DNA of 64,000 bases, taken from NCBI GenBank assembly GCA_011033025.1, contig WFMF01000455.1, positions 1-64,000 of the forward strand, given 5' to 3'. The notes beneath the pieces were generated by a model. That model made no database searches, had not been told where the DNA came from, and saw only the letters and a list, made by a program, of their open reading frames with translations. This document shows positions 36,002-47,200 of the stretch, piece after piece. The first letter of the stretch is position 1; the number at the start of each line of letters is the position of its first letter. The DNA comes from Beroe forskalii. Its lineage: Eukaryota > Ctenophora > Nuda > Beroida > Beroidae. A program made the position numbers and the translations under genes.

Positions 36002-36755
36002 ATGAACTTTGACGGGTTTTTGGACGGGTTTTGGACAGGCTTTGGACGGGTTCATGACGGGTTTTGGACCGTTATTAGACGGGTTTTGGACGGGTTTCGG
36101 ACAAGTTTTGAACGGGTTTTGGACGGGTTTTGGACGGGTTTTGAACAGGTTCATGACGGGTTTTAAACAGGTTCATGACGGGTTTTTGACAGGTTCATAA
36201 CTGGGTTAAAACAGGTTTCGACAAAGATTTCGACAGTTTGTGACAGGTTGTGAACGAGTTCGTGACAGATTAAGAAAATTTTACGGACAGGTTCTCGACA
36301 GGTTTAGCCCAGGTTATTGACAGGTCTTGAACGGGATTTCGATTTACTTTCTAGAAGATTGGGACGGGTTCTTAATAGGTTTTGGACAGGTTTGTGACGG
36401 TTTTAGACGGGTTTAGGACCGTTTTAAACTCAATTGAGACAGGTTTTGACGGGGTACCGTGTGTCAGGAGGCCTCATATATATATTTCGTTAATTTACAT
36501 GATAAATTTCCATATTGCAGGTTCTAAGCATAAAAAAGAAGTATGATAATTCCATAAAAATGTTTAAAGAGATAAAGGCAGAAATTTTGCGTCTCTACTC
36601 TAGAAATTTTAAGAGGAAATACCAGACTTAATTTTCACGGACCTGAAAATCACGGACATTAGTATCACGGACAAAATTTTCACGGACATTAATATTCACG
36701 CTGATGTGCTCAGCGTGAATTTAATGTCCGTGATAATTATGTCCGATAAGGTATA
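36002..36755. repeat. Outer right arm: acgggtttt minisatellite plus terminal repeat
   Basis: The array at 36009-36450 mirrors the one at 23935-24245, then the shared ggtaccgtgtgtcaggaggc segment and cacggacatta repeats. A small extra hairpin (cacgctgatgtgctcagcgtg) lies at about 36697-36718. Confidence 0.75.
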
Positions 36756-36820
36756 GAACTACAATGATACTATTTTTGGTGCAAGCAAACATCACTATGA
36801 ATGATATTTCGAATCCATGT

Positions 36821-38404
36821 TTATGAGTCCAGTTTGGGTATAAAGTTACTTTTAGAATTGAAATAAATAACAGGCCTAAGTTGGATTTCTGGCTCAAAAT
36901 GATATCTTAATAAGTTATAATGACCGGGACGACTCTTATCGTGTTCAGGGAACCCACGCCAAGTAAGAGGTACTTCACAACCACTCCTATAAGCGATAGT
37001 GAAGTGCATGTTAGTCACAGATAAACACTCTGCATGGAAATGTAAATCATCTGGGTAATCTTCGGGTTTTGTTAACAGGTTGATATCAAACTCCTTACCA
37101 TCCCTAATGCCTGACGACTTTAAGATGAATCCACACTCTCCAATAGTTCTATCACAACAAAGTTCCGGAGGCTTTTCTTTGAAAATGAACCTTATTTCAT
37201 TATATTCACTGAAGAATTGCTTTGAACTATAATTCAAACTTGAGCATACCCGCACATATTGATTACATGTGAGAGTATCACAGTCCTTCAGACTTTCGAT
37301 CAAACTTTCCATAAGGGGATCACCTTTACATTTAATATTCGAAATATAGTTTGAACACAACGGGGACATATTCCGTTCTGATATTAATTTCTTTAAAGCC
37401 ACTTGGAACTCTTCAGTGTCAAAAGACCGTTTGAGAATTCTCAACCACATATATGCAGCATCAAAGATCATGAGACTATTGAAATCAAAAGACGATGCAT
37501 TTAAAAATCCAATGAAGTCAGAAAAACTCTCATGTTTGCATAAAATATCTGGTTCAAGGAAGAGATTTGGCAGCCTGGTTTTAGCAACTACATCATTCTC
37601 ACGTAAGATAGCTAGTGAACGAAGTGAAACATTCTTAAACAATTGAAGCAGTAATGTGCAATCTTCTTCAGACGTCATTTTAATAGTTTCGAGGCAGGTT
37701 ATTAGTTTTAAATATAAGGCATTATTTTTCCTCGAGCATGGGGAAGCATCGATATTCCTCAGCAAGAATCTGCTTTTGGCATCAAGCTCATAGGAATTTT
37801 TCTCAAAGTTGGAAATCAAAGATTCTAGTAGAATTCCCTCTTGATTGCCTGCTATTTTCATTGCAAAATTCAATTCGCAAAGATTCCGAGCAGAAAAATC
37901 GCAAAGAAATTCTCTAAGAAAAAAGGAATCACTATTGGTGATCTCTAGAGAGAATTTTTTGATCGTCATATCAATTAATTTCCTTTTCTTGAGAGTATTT
38001 GAAACCCATAGTGCTTCATTGACAACAAACAATTGATCTTCATAGGCCCCCAAATCAACTGAATCAAGAAATTCAAAACATTTATCAACCAACCACAACA
38101 CCTCAAACACAGTGGACATCTTGTTCATTTCCCGGAAGTTATCTTTAGAAATATTCTGCGGTTCTCCAGAATAGCAGGATTCTATGAAGTTCTGCACCAC
38201 TTCTCTAGTGAAGTCCTGGAAATCTAGGGAAGTTTGGAGGAGCTCAGTAGTGAGCTTGTCAATGACAGGACTGTTGAAAGACACAATGACAGAGTTTGCA
38301 GTAATTGCTTCACCGTCAGAGAGACAAAAGTTAAGGTTACCATGGGAGGGGGATCCGAGGTACTTCATCCCAAAATCCATGGGAACTTGCACTTTTGGGG
38401 CCAT
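36821..38404 (-). CDS. BTB/POZ protein with unassigned C-terminal region (paralogue 2)
   Basis: A single open frame of 527 codons starting MAPKVQVPMDFGMKYLGSPS, nearly identical to paralogue 1 over the BTB domain and clearly similar to the end. Like paralogue 1, a splice-acceptor-like ttattcag sits just before the start codon, suggesting a shared non-coding first exon. Differences concentrate in the middle helical part (DFIGFLNASSFDFNS against EFIEALISSYSFELNS). The C-terminal beta-rich region (CGFILKSSGIRDGKEF) is well kept, which suggests it is under selection. The stop codon lies 65 bp from the edge of the 13-kb mobile element, so its 3' UTR or polyadenylation site may lie in transposon DNA. 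Confidence 0.75.
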   Translation of the reverse strand: MAPKVQVPMDFGMKYLGSPSHGNLNFCLSDGEAITANSVIVSFNSPVIDKLTTELLQTSLDFQDFTREVVQNFIESCYSGEPQNISKDNFREMNKMSTVFEVLWLVDKCFEFLDSVDLGAYEDQLFVVNEALWVSNTLKKRKLIDMTIKKFSLEITNSDSFFLREFLCDFSARNLCELNFAMKIAGNQEGILLESLISNFEKNSYELDAKSRFLLRNIDASPCSRKNNALYLKLITCLETIKMTSEEDCTLLLQLFKNVSLRSLAILRENDVVAKTRLPNLFLEPDILCKHESFSDFIGFLNASSFDFNSLMIFDAAYMWLRILKRSFDTEEFQVALKKLISERNMSPLCSNYISNIKCKGDPLMESLIESLKDCDTLTCNQYVRVCSSLNYSSKQFFSEYNEIRFIFKEKPPELCCDRTIGECGFILKSSGIRDGKEFDINLLTKPEDYPDDLHFHAECLSVTNMHFTIAYRSGCEVPLTWRGFPEHDKSRPGHYNLLRYHFEPEIQLRPVIYFNSKSNFIPKLDS

Positions 38405-39184
38405 TGCTACCTCTGAATAAAATGATATAAATTATAAATTAGATGTACAAATATTCAAATATGTTACCATACTTAAATGCTTGAATATTAGAATTTGTTC
38501 ACCTACCACAGAATTTCTGTAGCAACTAGCTGAATAAATGAAGAGAATAGAGAGAAAATGTAAACAAAAATGTTTGATAATTCAACAGTCCAATACGAAA
38601 AAAATGTTACATTCAAATTCACATGTTTATATGGACTATAATTGCTTTATCCAGGGGTCATGCAAAACAATTGATAAAAATTAAAAAGATGAAAACATTT
38701 GGTCACATTAATAAAAATCATCATCAAATCAATGAAGTTATCGATTAAAAATTTGGAAAAACTATTGATATAAAACCCTCTTTTAAAACTTAAAACCATT
38801 ACAGTTTGTTGTAAAAAAATACAGTTAGTTGCAAGCTAACATATCTGCTATTGAATTTCAAATCAATGTTTAACAATAGTATTTAAATTCAGTAATTCAA
38901 TGCTTAAATGTTACATTTAAAATTAACATAAAAAAGGCCTCGGTAAGATATGGTCTTCTGACTTTAAAGTTTAAACCACATCTCCACAATAGTGGCAGTA
39001 TAGTGGCAACATTTGTGGCAGGTTACATATGTGGACAACTGGACAATCATTTGGCCAAATTCGGAGCATTTTCTATAATCCCATTCGTGGCCGCCTGCAG
39101 TGACCACAAGCGTGCCAGACCTTTATCACAAAACCGTCCATTTCTGAGTTATGAGAAAAAGATTCAGCGTAAAATTTTATATAG
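38405..39184. other. Intergenic region between BTB paralogues 2 and 3
   Basis: AT-rich. It presumably holds the BTB 2 promoter and first exon and the BTB 3 3' end. No separate gene or repeat seen. Confidence 0.45.
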
Positions 39185-40753
39185 CTATGAGTTTGACCGA
39201 TGTGGTACATAAATTGGAGGGGCCGATCCATGGGCGGGCATGAGTGGGTTAAGTCTACAAGGAATAAATCCAAATTTCGATATATTTCCCATCTTATGTG
39301 CATAATTAAAGTTAGTGTGGTAAGGGAGGTGGCTTCGTTTGTTATCGCCTGAGATTGCCGAGCCATAGATATAAAACTTATCACCCGCACCGTACGTTGG
39401 TGGATTCGTTGACCCCTCTTGCGGGCACAAGTGAAGATCCGTGGCAGGCGATCTTCTTATTGTCAAGGCTTCTGCAGACTCGACGCTCAATGTCAACTCC
39501 ATTGGTCTAGTTTGTGCACAGCCATGCCGACATCCCACCCTTATTGTTACCACTAAAGATGTGGCATTTGGACGACTGTGGTATTTGATAACTGAAATGA
39601 AGTGGCTTGGTCGCGGACAGTTTTCAAGCACCTTTGGAGGCACTACAGGACCATAACCCAGTGCTTCATATTTTTCATTGAGCATTTCAATGTAGTCAGC
39701 ATTCAGAAGATAAGGGATTATACTTCGCATCAATCTCATAGTCCCGTCTTTACTGACCGCAACTTTATTAATGTGCTTCTCGGTAATCCATTCCATCAAA
39801 ATTTCTGAATAAAGGAAGTGCTCATGCTCTTCGAATAAAGATCTAAATTTAACGAGTTGATCAACACTCATCTTCTTCCATACCCTACCCAGGAATAAGT
39901 TTTGCTTTAGCCACACATTTCATTCAGGAATAAAACCCGATGTGAGACACTGGCAAGAAAAAGAGCAAGTTGCCTGCGTAAGAAGTGAATACCGTAGCTT
40001 GATGAACTTGCAATTAACGGTCTCGTTGTCACCGAGACAAGTTTCCATTTTAATCATCAACGAGTTGAGCTTGTGCTTATCAATGTGCTTGACTAGCTTT
40101 GCAACGTTAGAATTCAAGCATTCAATTAGCCAAGTTACATTTTCAGCTGTTATCAACTTAGTGAAAAGCGGAAGAAAGTAGATAAATCCATCCTCCAAGG
40201 ATGTCAACAGATTCAGCATGGCCAGTTGAATGTCACCAGATTCTTTTTCGAAAATAGAGGCGAAATATTCAGGGCCCTCGATCATCATTAGAAACTTACA
40301 GCTTCCAAAAACGTTATCTTTACTCAGACTCGCACCACAAGATTTGGCAAAATTGGAAACACTATTACAAATCTTCAGGATAGCTAGAAAGTTTTCTCTG
40401 TTTACATTGTTGTCAAGCCAAATCAAGCACGGAGCAAGCATGTCAGGAATACTGAATTGCACGGAAAACTTCATCAAATCCAGGATATTATCTATATTCG
40501 GCGTAACAGAGTCGCCATGAAGGACCAACAAGCAGTCTTTGACCCTGGTGTAGTTGTCTAGGAAGAGTTCCTCTTCTTTTGAGACCAGTTCTTGCAAAGT
40601 GGCACTGTGTTGAGCCAGGATTACGCCACTGCACTCGATAACTCCCATGTCTGGGGTAACTACTCTCACAGCGTGGTTTACCTTGTCCGGAGCCAGGAAG
40701 CGTGTGAAGTTTGTGTTGAAAGGGAGTTGGACTGTTTCAGACATCGTTCTCAC
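39185..40753 (-). pseudogene. Third BTB-family gene, interrupted by one in-frame TGA
   Basis: One reading frame on the minus strand. Codons 1-277 (39920-40753) begin MRTMSETVQLPFN; a BTB-like segment (AVRVVTPDMGVIECSGVILA, then LVLHGDSVTPNIDNI) is followed by a helical BACK-like part. After the TGA at 39920-39922 the same frame stays open for 244 more codons (VWKKMSVDQLVKFRSLF and on), positions where the intact paralogues also continue. The downstream part runs to about 39185 and its last ~150 residues do not clearly match paralogues 1 and 2. Options are a recent nonsense mutation, a base error, or readthrough. The base after the stop is A rather than the CTA context of efficient readthrough, which argues against the last. 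Confidence 0.55.
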
Positions 40754-41289
40754 ACTGCTAAAGTAATGTTAGCGAAGGAGAGTAATAATATTGTACTATT
40801 ATGTATTTGAGATCTAGTAAGGTTTGTAGATAGCTGAGACACTTGATTTCCGTTAATAAGTTTCTCAGGTAAGGTTTCTACCAAGAATGCTCAAATAAAA
40901 GGGCCTTCTAGTCATATTATAAAATGAGCCTAAATAAATAACTTACTGATTTAATGCTATTTTCAGAACAGTGGAAATCCAAAATAAGGGAAATTATGAT
41001 ACTTTGATGGCATCCGAATTCTGAAATTCATCAAGCAGACGTTTTTCTAGTTTTCTATATTATCAAGGGACCTACTTTAATTTTGACATCATTTCCCCAA
41101 AAAGGTTTCAAAAGTTTAAATATGGCAGATCAGACAATTGAATCATTCAAAGTCAAATAGTTAAATAAGTTAAAACTTTAAAATACGGAACTTATGATTG
41201 AAAAGTACATTATCCAGGTTCATAAGACAGCAAAATAAAACGATATCAAATCAATCTTGATAAGCATGTTTTCTCTTCATAAACTCAAA
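40754..41289. other. Intergenic region between BTB 3 and NOP53
   Basis: AT-rich, with no gene or long repeat seen. It should hold the BTB 3 promoter and the NOP53 3' end. Confidence 0.45.
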
Positions 41290-44200
41290 TCATTCCGACA
41301 TTTTGATCTTCTTCTTCTTTGGCTTCATCTTCACGAGTTCCTCCATCTCTTCCGGTAGTTTTCTCCTCCATTTCTCCACCTTCTTGAGTTTATATTTTCT
41401 GTGGGGTGCCACTTCTTCCGAACCTCGATCAGATTACGTTTTTGCAGACTCGTAAACCTGACACGAGAGAGAGAAAAAGGGTTGAAGTTATGTTGCTTCT
41501 AGAACAAGAAACAGCGTAAATTCAAACCTTTCTCTTTGGTATTCCTATGAAAAACAGGTGTTATATCTTAAGATTTGATATCATATTGATTTGATATCAT
41601 ATTACAGAGTCACAGGTAAACGGTGGAGGAAAAATCATATACAAATTTTCAAAAGGTTTATTGATGATTCCATTAACAAGAATTCCGAATGGTGAAAGGA
41701 TAACGTCCCAAAATGAGGAACGGATTTCTGAATCCAAAAGTCCTGGAGTCTTTCAACCTACCTATCCTTGACCGAGTTAGAAGACGCCACAAGTTTCCTG
41801 AGACTTGAGTTTACCTCTTCCGGGAGAAGGAAATCTGGCTGTTCCTCCTGTGACAAGGTTAGATTGTGAAACATGCGTTTATTTTCAATATTATCACCCA
41901 TGTTTGATGATATTGGAACTTTGAAACCTTATGGGGTGTGAAATATTGTGGGTTTTCCGTAAAATCCCCGAATTTCGTTCCACATAAATATGTATCTCAA
42001 AGACGTGAGGTAGCTAGTGAACATCCTTCATTCCGCCTTCGATTTATATGATATCACTTTCCCATCCCCCATTAAAATTACTATATTAAGTAATTGATAA
42101 TTATCAGTCCTCTCACTATTCAGGCAGTCCGTTGAGTAATCCTTCATTCTCTTGTTATCCTTTTATTATGCTTAATTGCTTAGTTACGCTAGCAACTGAT
42201 ATATTGAGGTGGGGACTTTAATTACTTTCTTTGGTACTTTGGTATACAAACCATTCCACTCGTTTATAATATTCTTTAAAATACATAGACACCCGTCTAT
42301 CGGGTCCATTTTGGGATACTGCCCGAGGGCGTAAGCCCAAGGGATGTATCCGGTTTTGCCCGTAGGGTGAGGGTCTAAAACAATATGGACCCGATCAGGC
42401 AAGTGTTTCTATATTATAGACCCGCATGAAAACGTTTCTATAACTCTAAAACTCTTCATACTTTCATAAATACAATCGGCAGTCTTCATGGACTAGCTTT
42501 TGATTGTAGACAAAGAAGCAAGTTTGCAATGTATACTGCAGCAACAAGCAGCAAATACAATACATTGCTTCTTGAGCAAACTAAACGTTTCAATTTACTT
42601 TGGTCATGTTCAAGTTATTTGCTGTGCTGTCTCAAATTTTACTCCGTTTAAAAAACATTTACTCAACAAAAGTCCCTAATTAAAACTCGATTTACTTTGG
42701 CTGTGTTCAAGTTACTTGCTGTGCTGTCTCAACGTTTACTCCTTTTAAAAACATTTAGCTCACAAAATTCACCTTACCAAATCTTAAGACGAAGTTATCT
42801 CAGTTTAAACCCCTCATAACTATGATCAGGCCCCTCCTCACTTCCAACCCGTACTCCATTAGTAAGTTAGTAGGTTATCTGCGTTTTATCTTATTATTAA
42901 TGCCTGGCCACGACTCAAGCCATTTGTCTGCATTGATCGGTAAATTGTGCATTATAATGCTGATTATTGTCTACCTTATTAAAGTCTATTTGCTGATTAT
43001 ACTAGAGTATAATCTGGCATATATTTTCTCAAAGAGTCAGAGCCTACATTCATCACGATCGTATACGACCTCCACTGCATTAACCTTCCCCATAACTCCT
43101 CTCCTTCTCTATTATATTGCTTTATTGAAGCTGGGAGTAAGGCGCGTATTATGCGGTTGGTATGATTTTAGTAGACTATTTGATCCAGAGTTTCGCATGT
43201 CAGAAGCTTGCAATTAATTCCTCGTAACAATCAGCATATATATTTAAATTAGTCGTCTAAATTGGACCGGCAGTTATATAAATAATAAAATGTTAATTTA
43301 TTTCAATCAAAAGAGCAGCAAAGCTGTCTGCATATTATATCTGCTGTCTGCCTACCATTAATTTCCCGGGTCCGTACTTTCCCGGCCGGAGCTGTTTCTC
43401 GGCTTGCTTCTCGGCCCTCTCCGCCTCTTTGGCACCCATTGCCGCCTCTTCCACCCGTATCTCCTTCTTGATTGCTTTCACCCGGTTTAGTTGGTGAGCG
43501 AGACGCTTTGCTTCCCGCGCTGCTGCCAGTTCTTCTGTCTGCAAAAGGGGTGTGAGCTTACTTATGGTTTTTTGTTTTGTTTTAGATACGCTTATTTGGA
43601 ATAACTTTCAGTTTTGATTTGCTTGTGCTTTAGATTTGCTTACTTTTTTGTGGTGGGGTTTGCAACAAAGTTGACAGTTTTAGGTATTTATTTTCCTTTC
43701 ATTTTAATCAATTCAAGAATGACTTTTTTTGCCATGGCTTGACGGGCTTCGAGCCAACTACGGACTACCCACCGGGCAGCGGGCGGTTAAAATAAGATAA
43801 TACCTTTTAGAAATTTTGTTGAACACTAGAAAGTTTTGGTTCGGAGAACCAGTTAGAATGCTTTACGAACGGGTTAATAAGATAAGGCCGATAAAAAAGA
43901 TGGGTTGAAGAGAGGCCGACCAGGGATTAGTTGCCCACTTTTCCTGAAGCAACCCTCATTAGCACATTTCTAACAATAACTCATTAGCACATTTCAAACA
44001 ATAACTATTCATCAATCATTGACATCAACAGTAGCACAAAGGGGACACGATCGGTGCAGCATCGAATTGAGGCAAATATTTTTGTCTTTAGCGTGAGGGT
44101 TAACTCCTCTACATTGACTAATTATACTCCTATAGGCAGCTACATTATCCATAAACATTTCAAATGCCATTACTTTTTATTTTTCTATAATATTGATTTG

Positions 44201-47200
44201 CAAATAGGTCTCCAAATCACAGATTTATCTTGTGATAATAACTTGTGAGTTTGAGACTTTATTAAACCGTACCTTGACTCGTTCAGCCTTCTCCTTGTTC
44301 CTCTGTGACTTTGTTTTTCTTTCCGGGGCAGCTGATTGGGCAGTGTCTTCCGTGGTGTTGCTATGGTTACTGTCTTCTTCAGCTTTGTCTTCTTCAGTTG
44401 GGTCGTCATGGAGACCCGCACTCATTTCTTTCAGATACTCTTCCTACAAAGTTATCAAGTTAGAGGTATGAAGTTTGCTCCACTTAAGACACACGAACCA
44501 ATCAGAAGGAAAGATACTGCACCCTGATTGGTTCGTAAAGCAACAGAAAAAAAACTTCAATCAGCGTAAAGGATCGGATCGATGCTGCATCCTGATTGGT
44601 TAATACTAACAGGAACCCACCTCGGATATTTGGATTGGAGGAGCGGCATCTCTTGTCGCTTTTGCTTTTGCTTTTTCCCTCTTCACTTCGACATCCAGTG
44701 CCGATTGGAGAAGGTCCTGGGGAATTAATTAAGGTTTTAAATGAGTAAATGGGGAAATTGTGTGAGCAGTGAGGATTTGAAATTGGCGAAGTGTAGTAAC
44801 TATATGAAAAACTGATAAACAACGATCTAGAAGGTAGAATAATAATCATCACATAACCCTTGAACGTATGGTAGCCCTTTCGAATTAAATAGGATCACGA
44901 AAACAAGAAAAAATTTCAATGGTACTACGACTTGTCACCGATTTGATACTACACAAGTACTTGATATTTTACCAGAGCAACTTTTATTACCCTGCTAATT
45001 TGTTTCAATTCCTTGGAAGCACATTTAAGAAATTACATTTAGCAAGGTGTTCTGTTAGGTTGATTTAGATGTGGTCTGACATTTCACGTTCACAAGTTTT
45101 GGCGCTAATCTGGCAAGTTTTGGCGTTTTTGGCGTGAATAAAATCTGGGTTTTTTAGTGGGTGTCCATGACAATTTTTGGCGTTAATCTGGGTTTTTAGG
45201 GGGTGTCAACGCCCACAACTGGGGTCTCAAACCACGCGTTTCACTTTGTTGAATATGTTAGCATTAGATTCAACAAACAGACGTATTGATTCAATTCCGA
45301 AAGAATCGTAACTTCATATTGAATAGGTAGGGAAGATTCCCATTGTCATTGAATTACCAGCTTCATTAGAAGGAGGCGTAATCAATTCTCCCTCAATTAG
45401 AATAAGAATTGCCAATTAGGCTCATTGGTATTTCACGCAGACTTCGGCCTTTTCAAGAGTTGACAACCGGCCTGTGTGTTATTAAGAGTCTGTCGAAATT
45501 CTAAGCTGGTTCAGCTTGCTTTGTCAAGAGTGAGAGATAGAAATTTGTTTGAATTGCTGTAATTAAGTTTGTTTGAAGCGTGTAACTGGTTGATTGTCTG
45601 TTCCACAAGAACGGAACCAATACGAATTATTATGGGGAATTTATTAAGAGGACTCGTTAATTATCAAACCTTTCATCATCAAATTGGCCATTGCGCTAGT
45701 CACGACACACTTTCTTCCTGAAGCTCCCTCCGTCGTTGCTTGCTGAAGCATTTAGCATTAACACAGTGAATGGTGCTTTAAATGCCTTATTTTGCACGCC
45801 CTGGTGATCTTCAATAGTATGAAACCCTCAAACACACCAGGTAAATAATCACAAGTCACCATGGTAATTACTACAGTAATCAATCACCATAGTTACCCAT
45901 CACAACAGCGACGAGTCCCTCTGCTTAGTCACATTCCAATCAATTAATGGTCTTCCGCACACTAAGCCTCATCATTTACTGCTTAGGGGCCATCCATGAA
46001 GGACGTTCACATTGAGGGGGGGGGAGGGGGAGTCTGGCAAATGCGGACCTTTGCGGACAAGGGGGAAGGAGGGGTCTAAAATGCCCTCGAAGTTTTTCGG
46101 ATGTCCTTTATGGATGGTCCCTTATCTTTGTAATCAACTAAGCTTCCCACTGCACCACATTTGGTAGTTATAACTCTGATCCAAGGAACATTGCAGTAAC
46201 CTAATACACGTTTATAGGTTAGAGAGCAAGTTTATAGGGGCTCTTAAAGTTTACAGGTTCCCGTAACAATGGTCGGTGGGATAGTACCAGAGTACCAGCT
46301 TACTCCACAGTTCAGGTCAAGATGTGAGGTTATTCATTTATTCATTTATTCATAACTATAGGAATAGTGGCCCTATTCATAACTACAGGAATAGCGGCCC
46401 TATTCATAAGTTAACTACAGGAATAGTGGCCCTATTCATAACTAAAAAAGCAGCTTGTCATACCTTCTAGCCATAGGTACCTTCTGAAATACACAAAAAG
46501 CGGCTTTCATACGCGCTGAAGTAGCGGTTATTCATATCAACAGGAACTGCGCCACCAACCGATTAACTCCGTCAATGCTTTTATGTGTGCAAAGATGGGG
46601 GGGTCAGATTCCCGGGTAATTCTCACAAGAAGAAGCGTGGCCTTGCTTGTGCGAACGTTATTAACGAAAAGGTCATTGTCCAAGATGGACGTTTGAGCGT
46701 TTAAAGTTTATTTTGAGGATTTATATTTAGTGCATTATTTGCAGTATATTTTAATATTTGCCGCTGCTTTTTTAAAACTCCTGATTCATGCATTTAGTAA
46801 ATGCCATTTACTCTGGAGCTAGTTTTACTTCAAGACAAACGGACGTTATAGTCTTGAAGACTAACGGGCATTAGTCTTGAAGACAAACGGAAGTTAGTCT
46901 TGAAGTAGAACTATCGTTCCGTAGGATTAAATTCATTTAATTCCATTTAAAAGTGCAGTAAAATTAACATTCAATTTTACAATAGGTAGTATTCTACAAA
47001 GGTTTTAATTACTATATTATCCAGAATCCATACTTTTATACTTTTATAACACGCTTCAGTGCTTCAGCGCTCTTCCCCCTTCCATTTCAAGACGCTGTGC
47101 ACCCTACATTGGAATTACGAAGCTGCATTATGACGAAGAATAACGAATTCTGGATGAATAATATAATTTCATAAATATACAGGCCATTCATTACCGTGTT

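Larger units (their letters stand above)
23689..36755. mobile_element. ~13-kb nested inverted-repeat (foldback) element between BTB paralogues
   Basis: Outer ends are ccttatcggacataattatc and its exact complement, each bordered by TATA, which would fit a palindromic 2-4-bp target duplication. Inside each end come cacggac-type repeats, a shared segment at ggcctcctgacacacggtac, and an array of acgggttttgg units. A second inverted pair of ~1.16 kb (27496-28659 / 34808-35976) lies within, then smaller foldbacks and satellites. No transposase is visible, so it is non-autonomous or a stack of nested insertions. The right edge lies 65 bp from the BTB 2 stop codon and the left edge 194 bp from the BTB 1 start codon. 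Confidence 0.6.

Noticed and set aside
42822-43217. 131-codon plus ORF with hydrophobic stretches
   Set aside because: It lies antisense in a NOP53 intron, AT-rich, and the hydrophobicity follows from T-rich codons; no family likeness.
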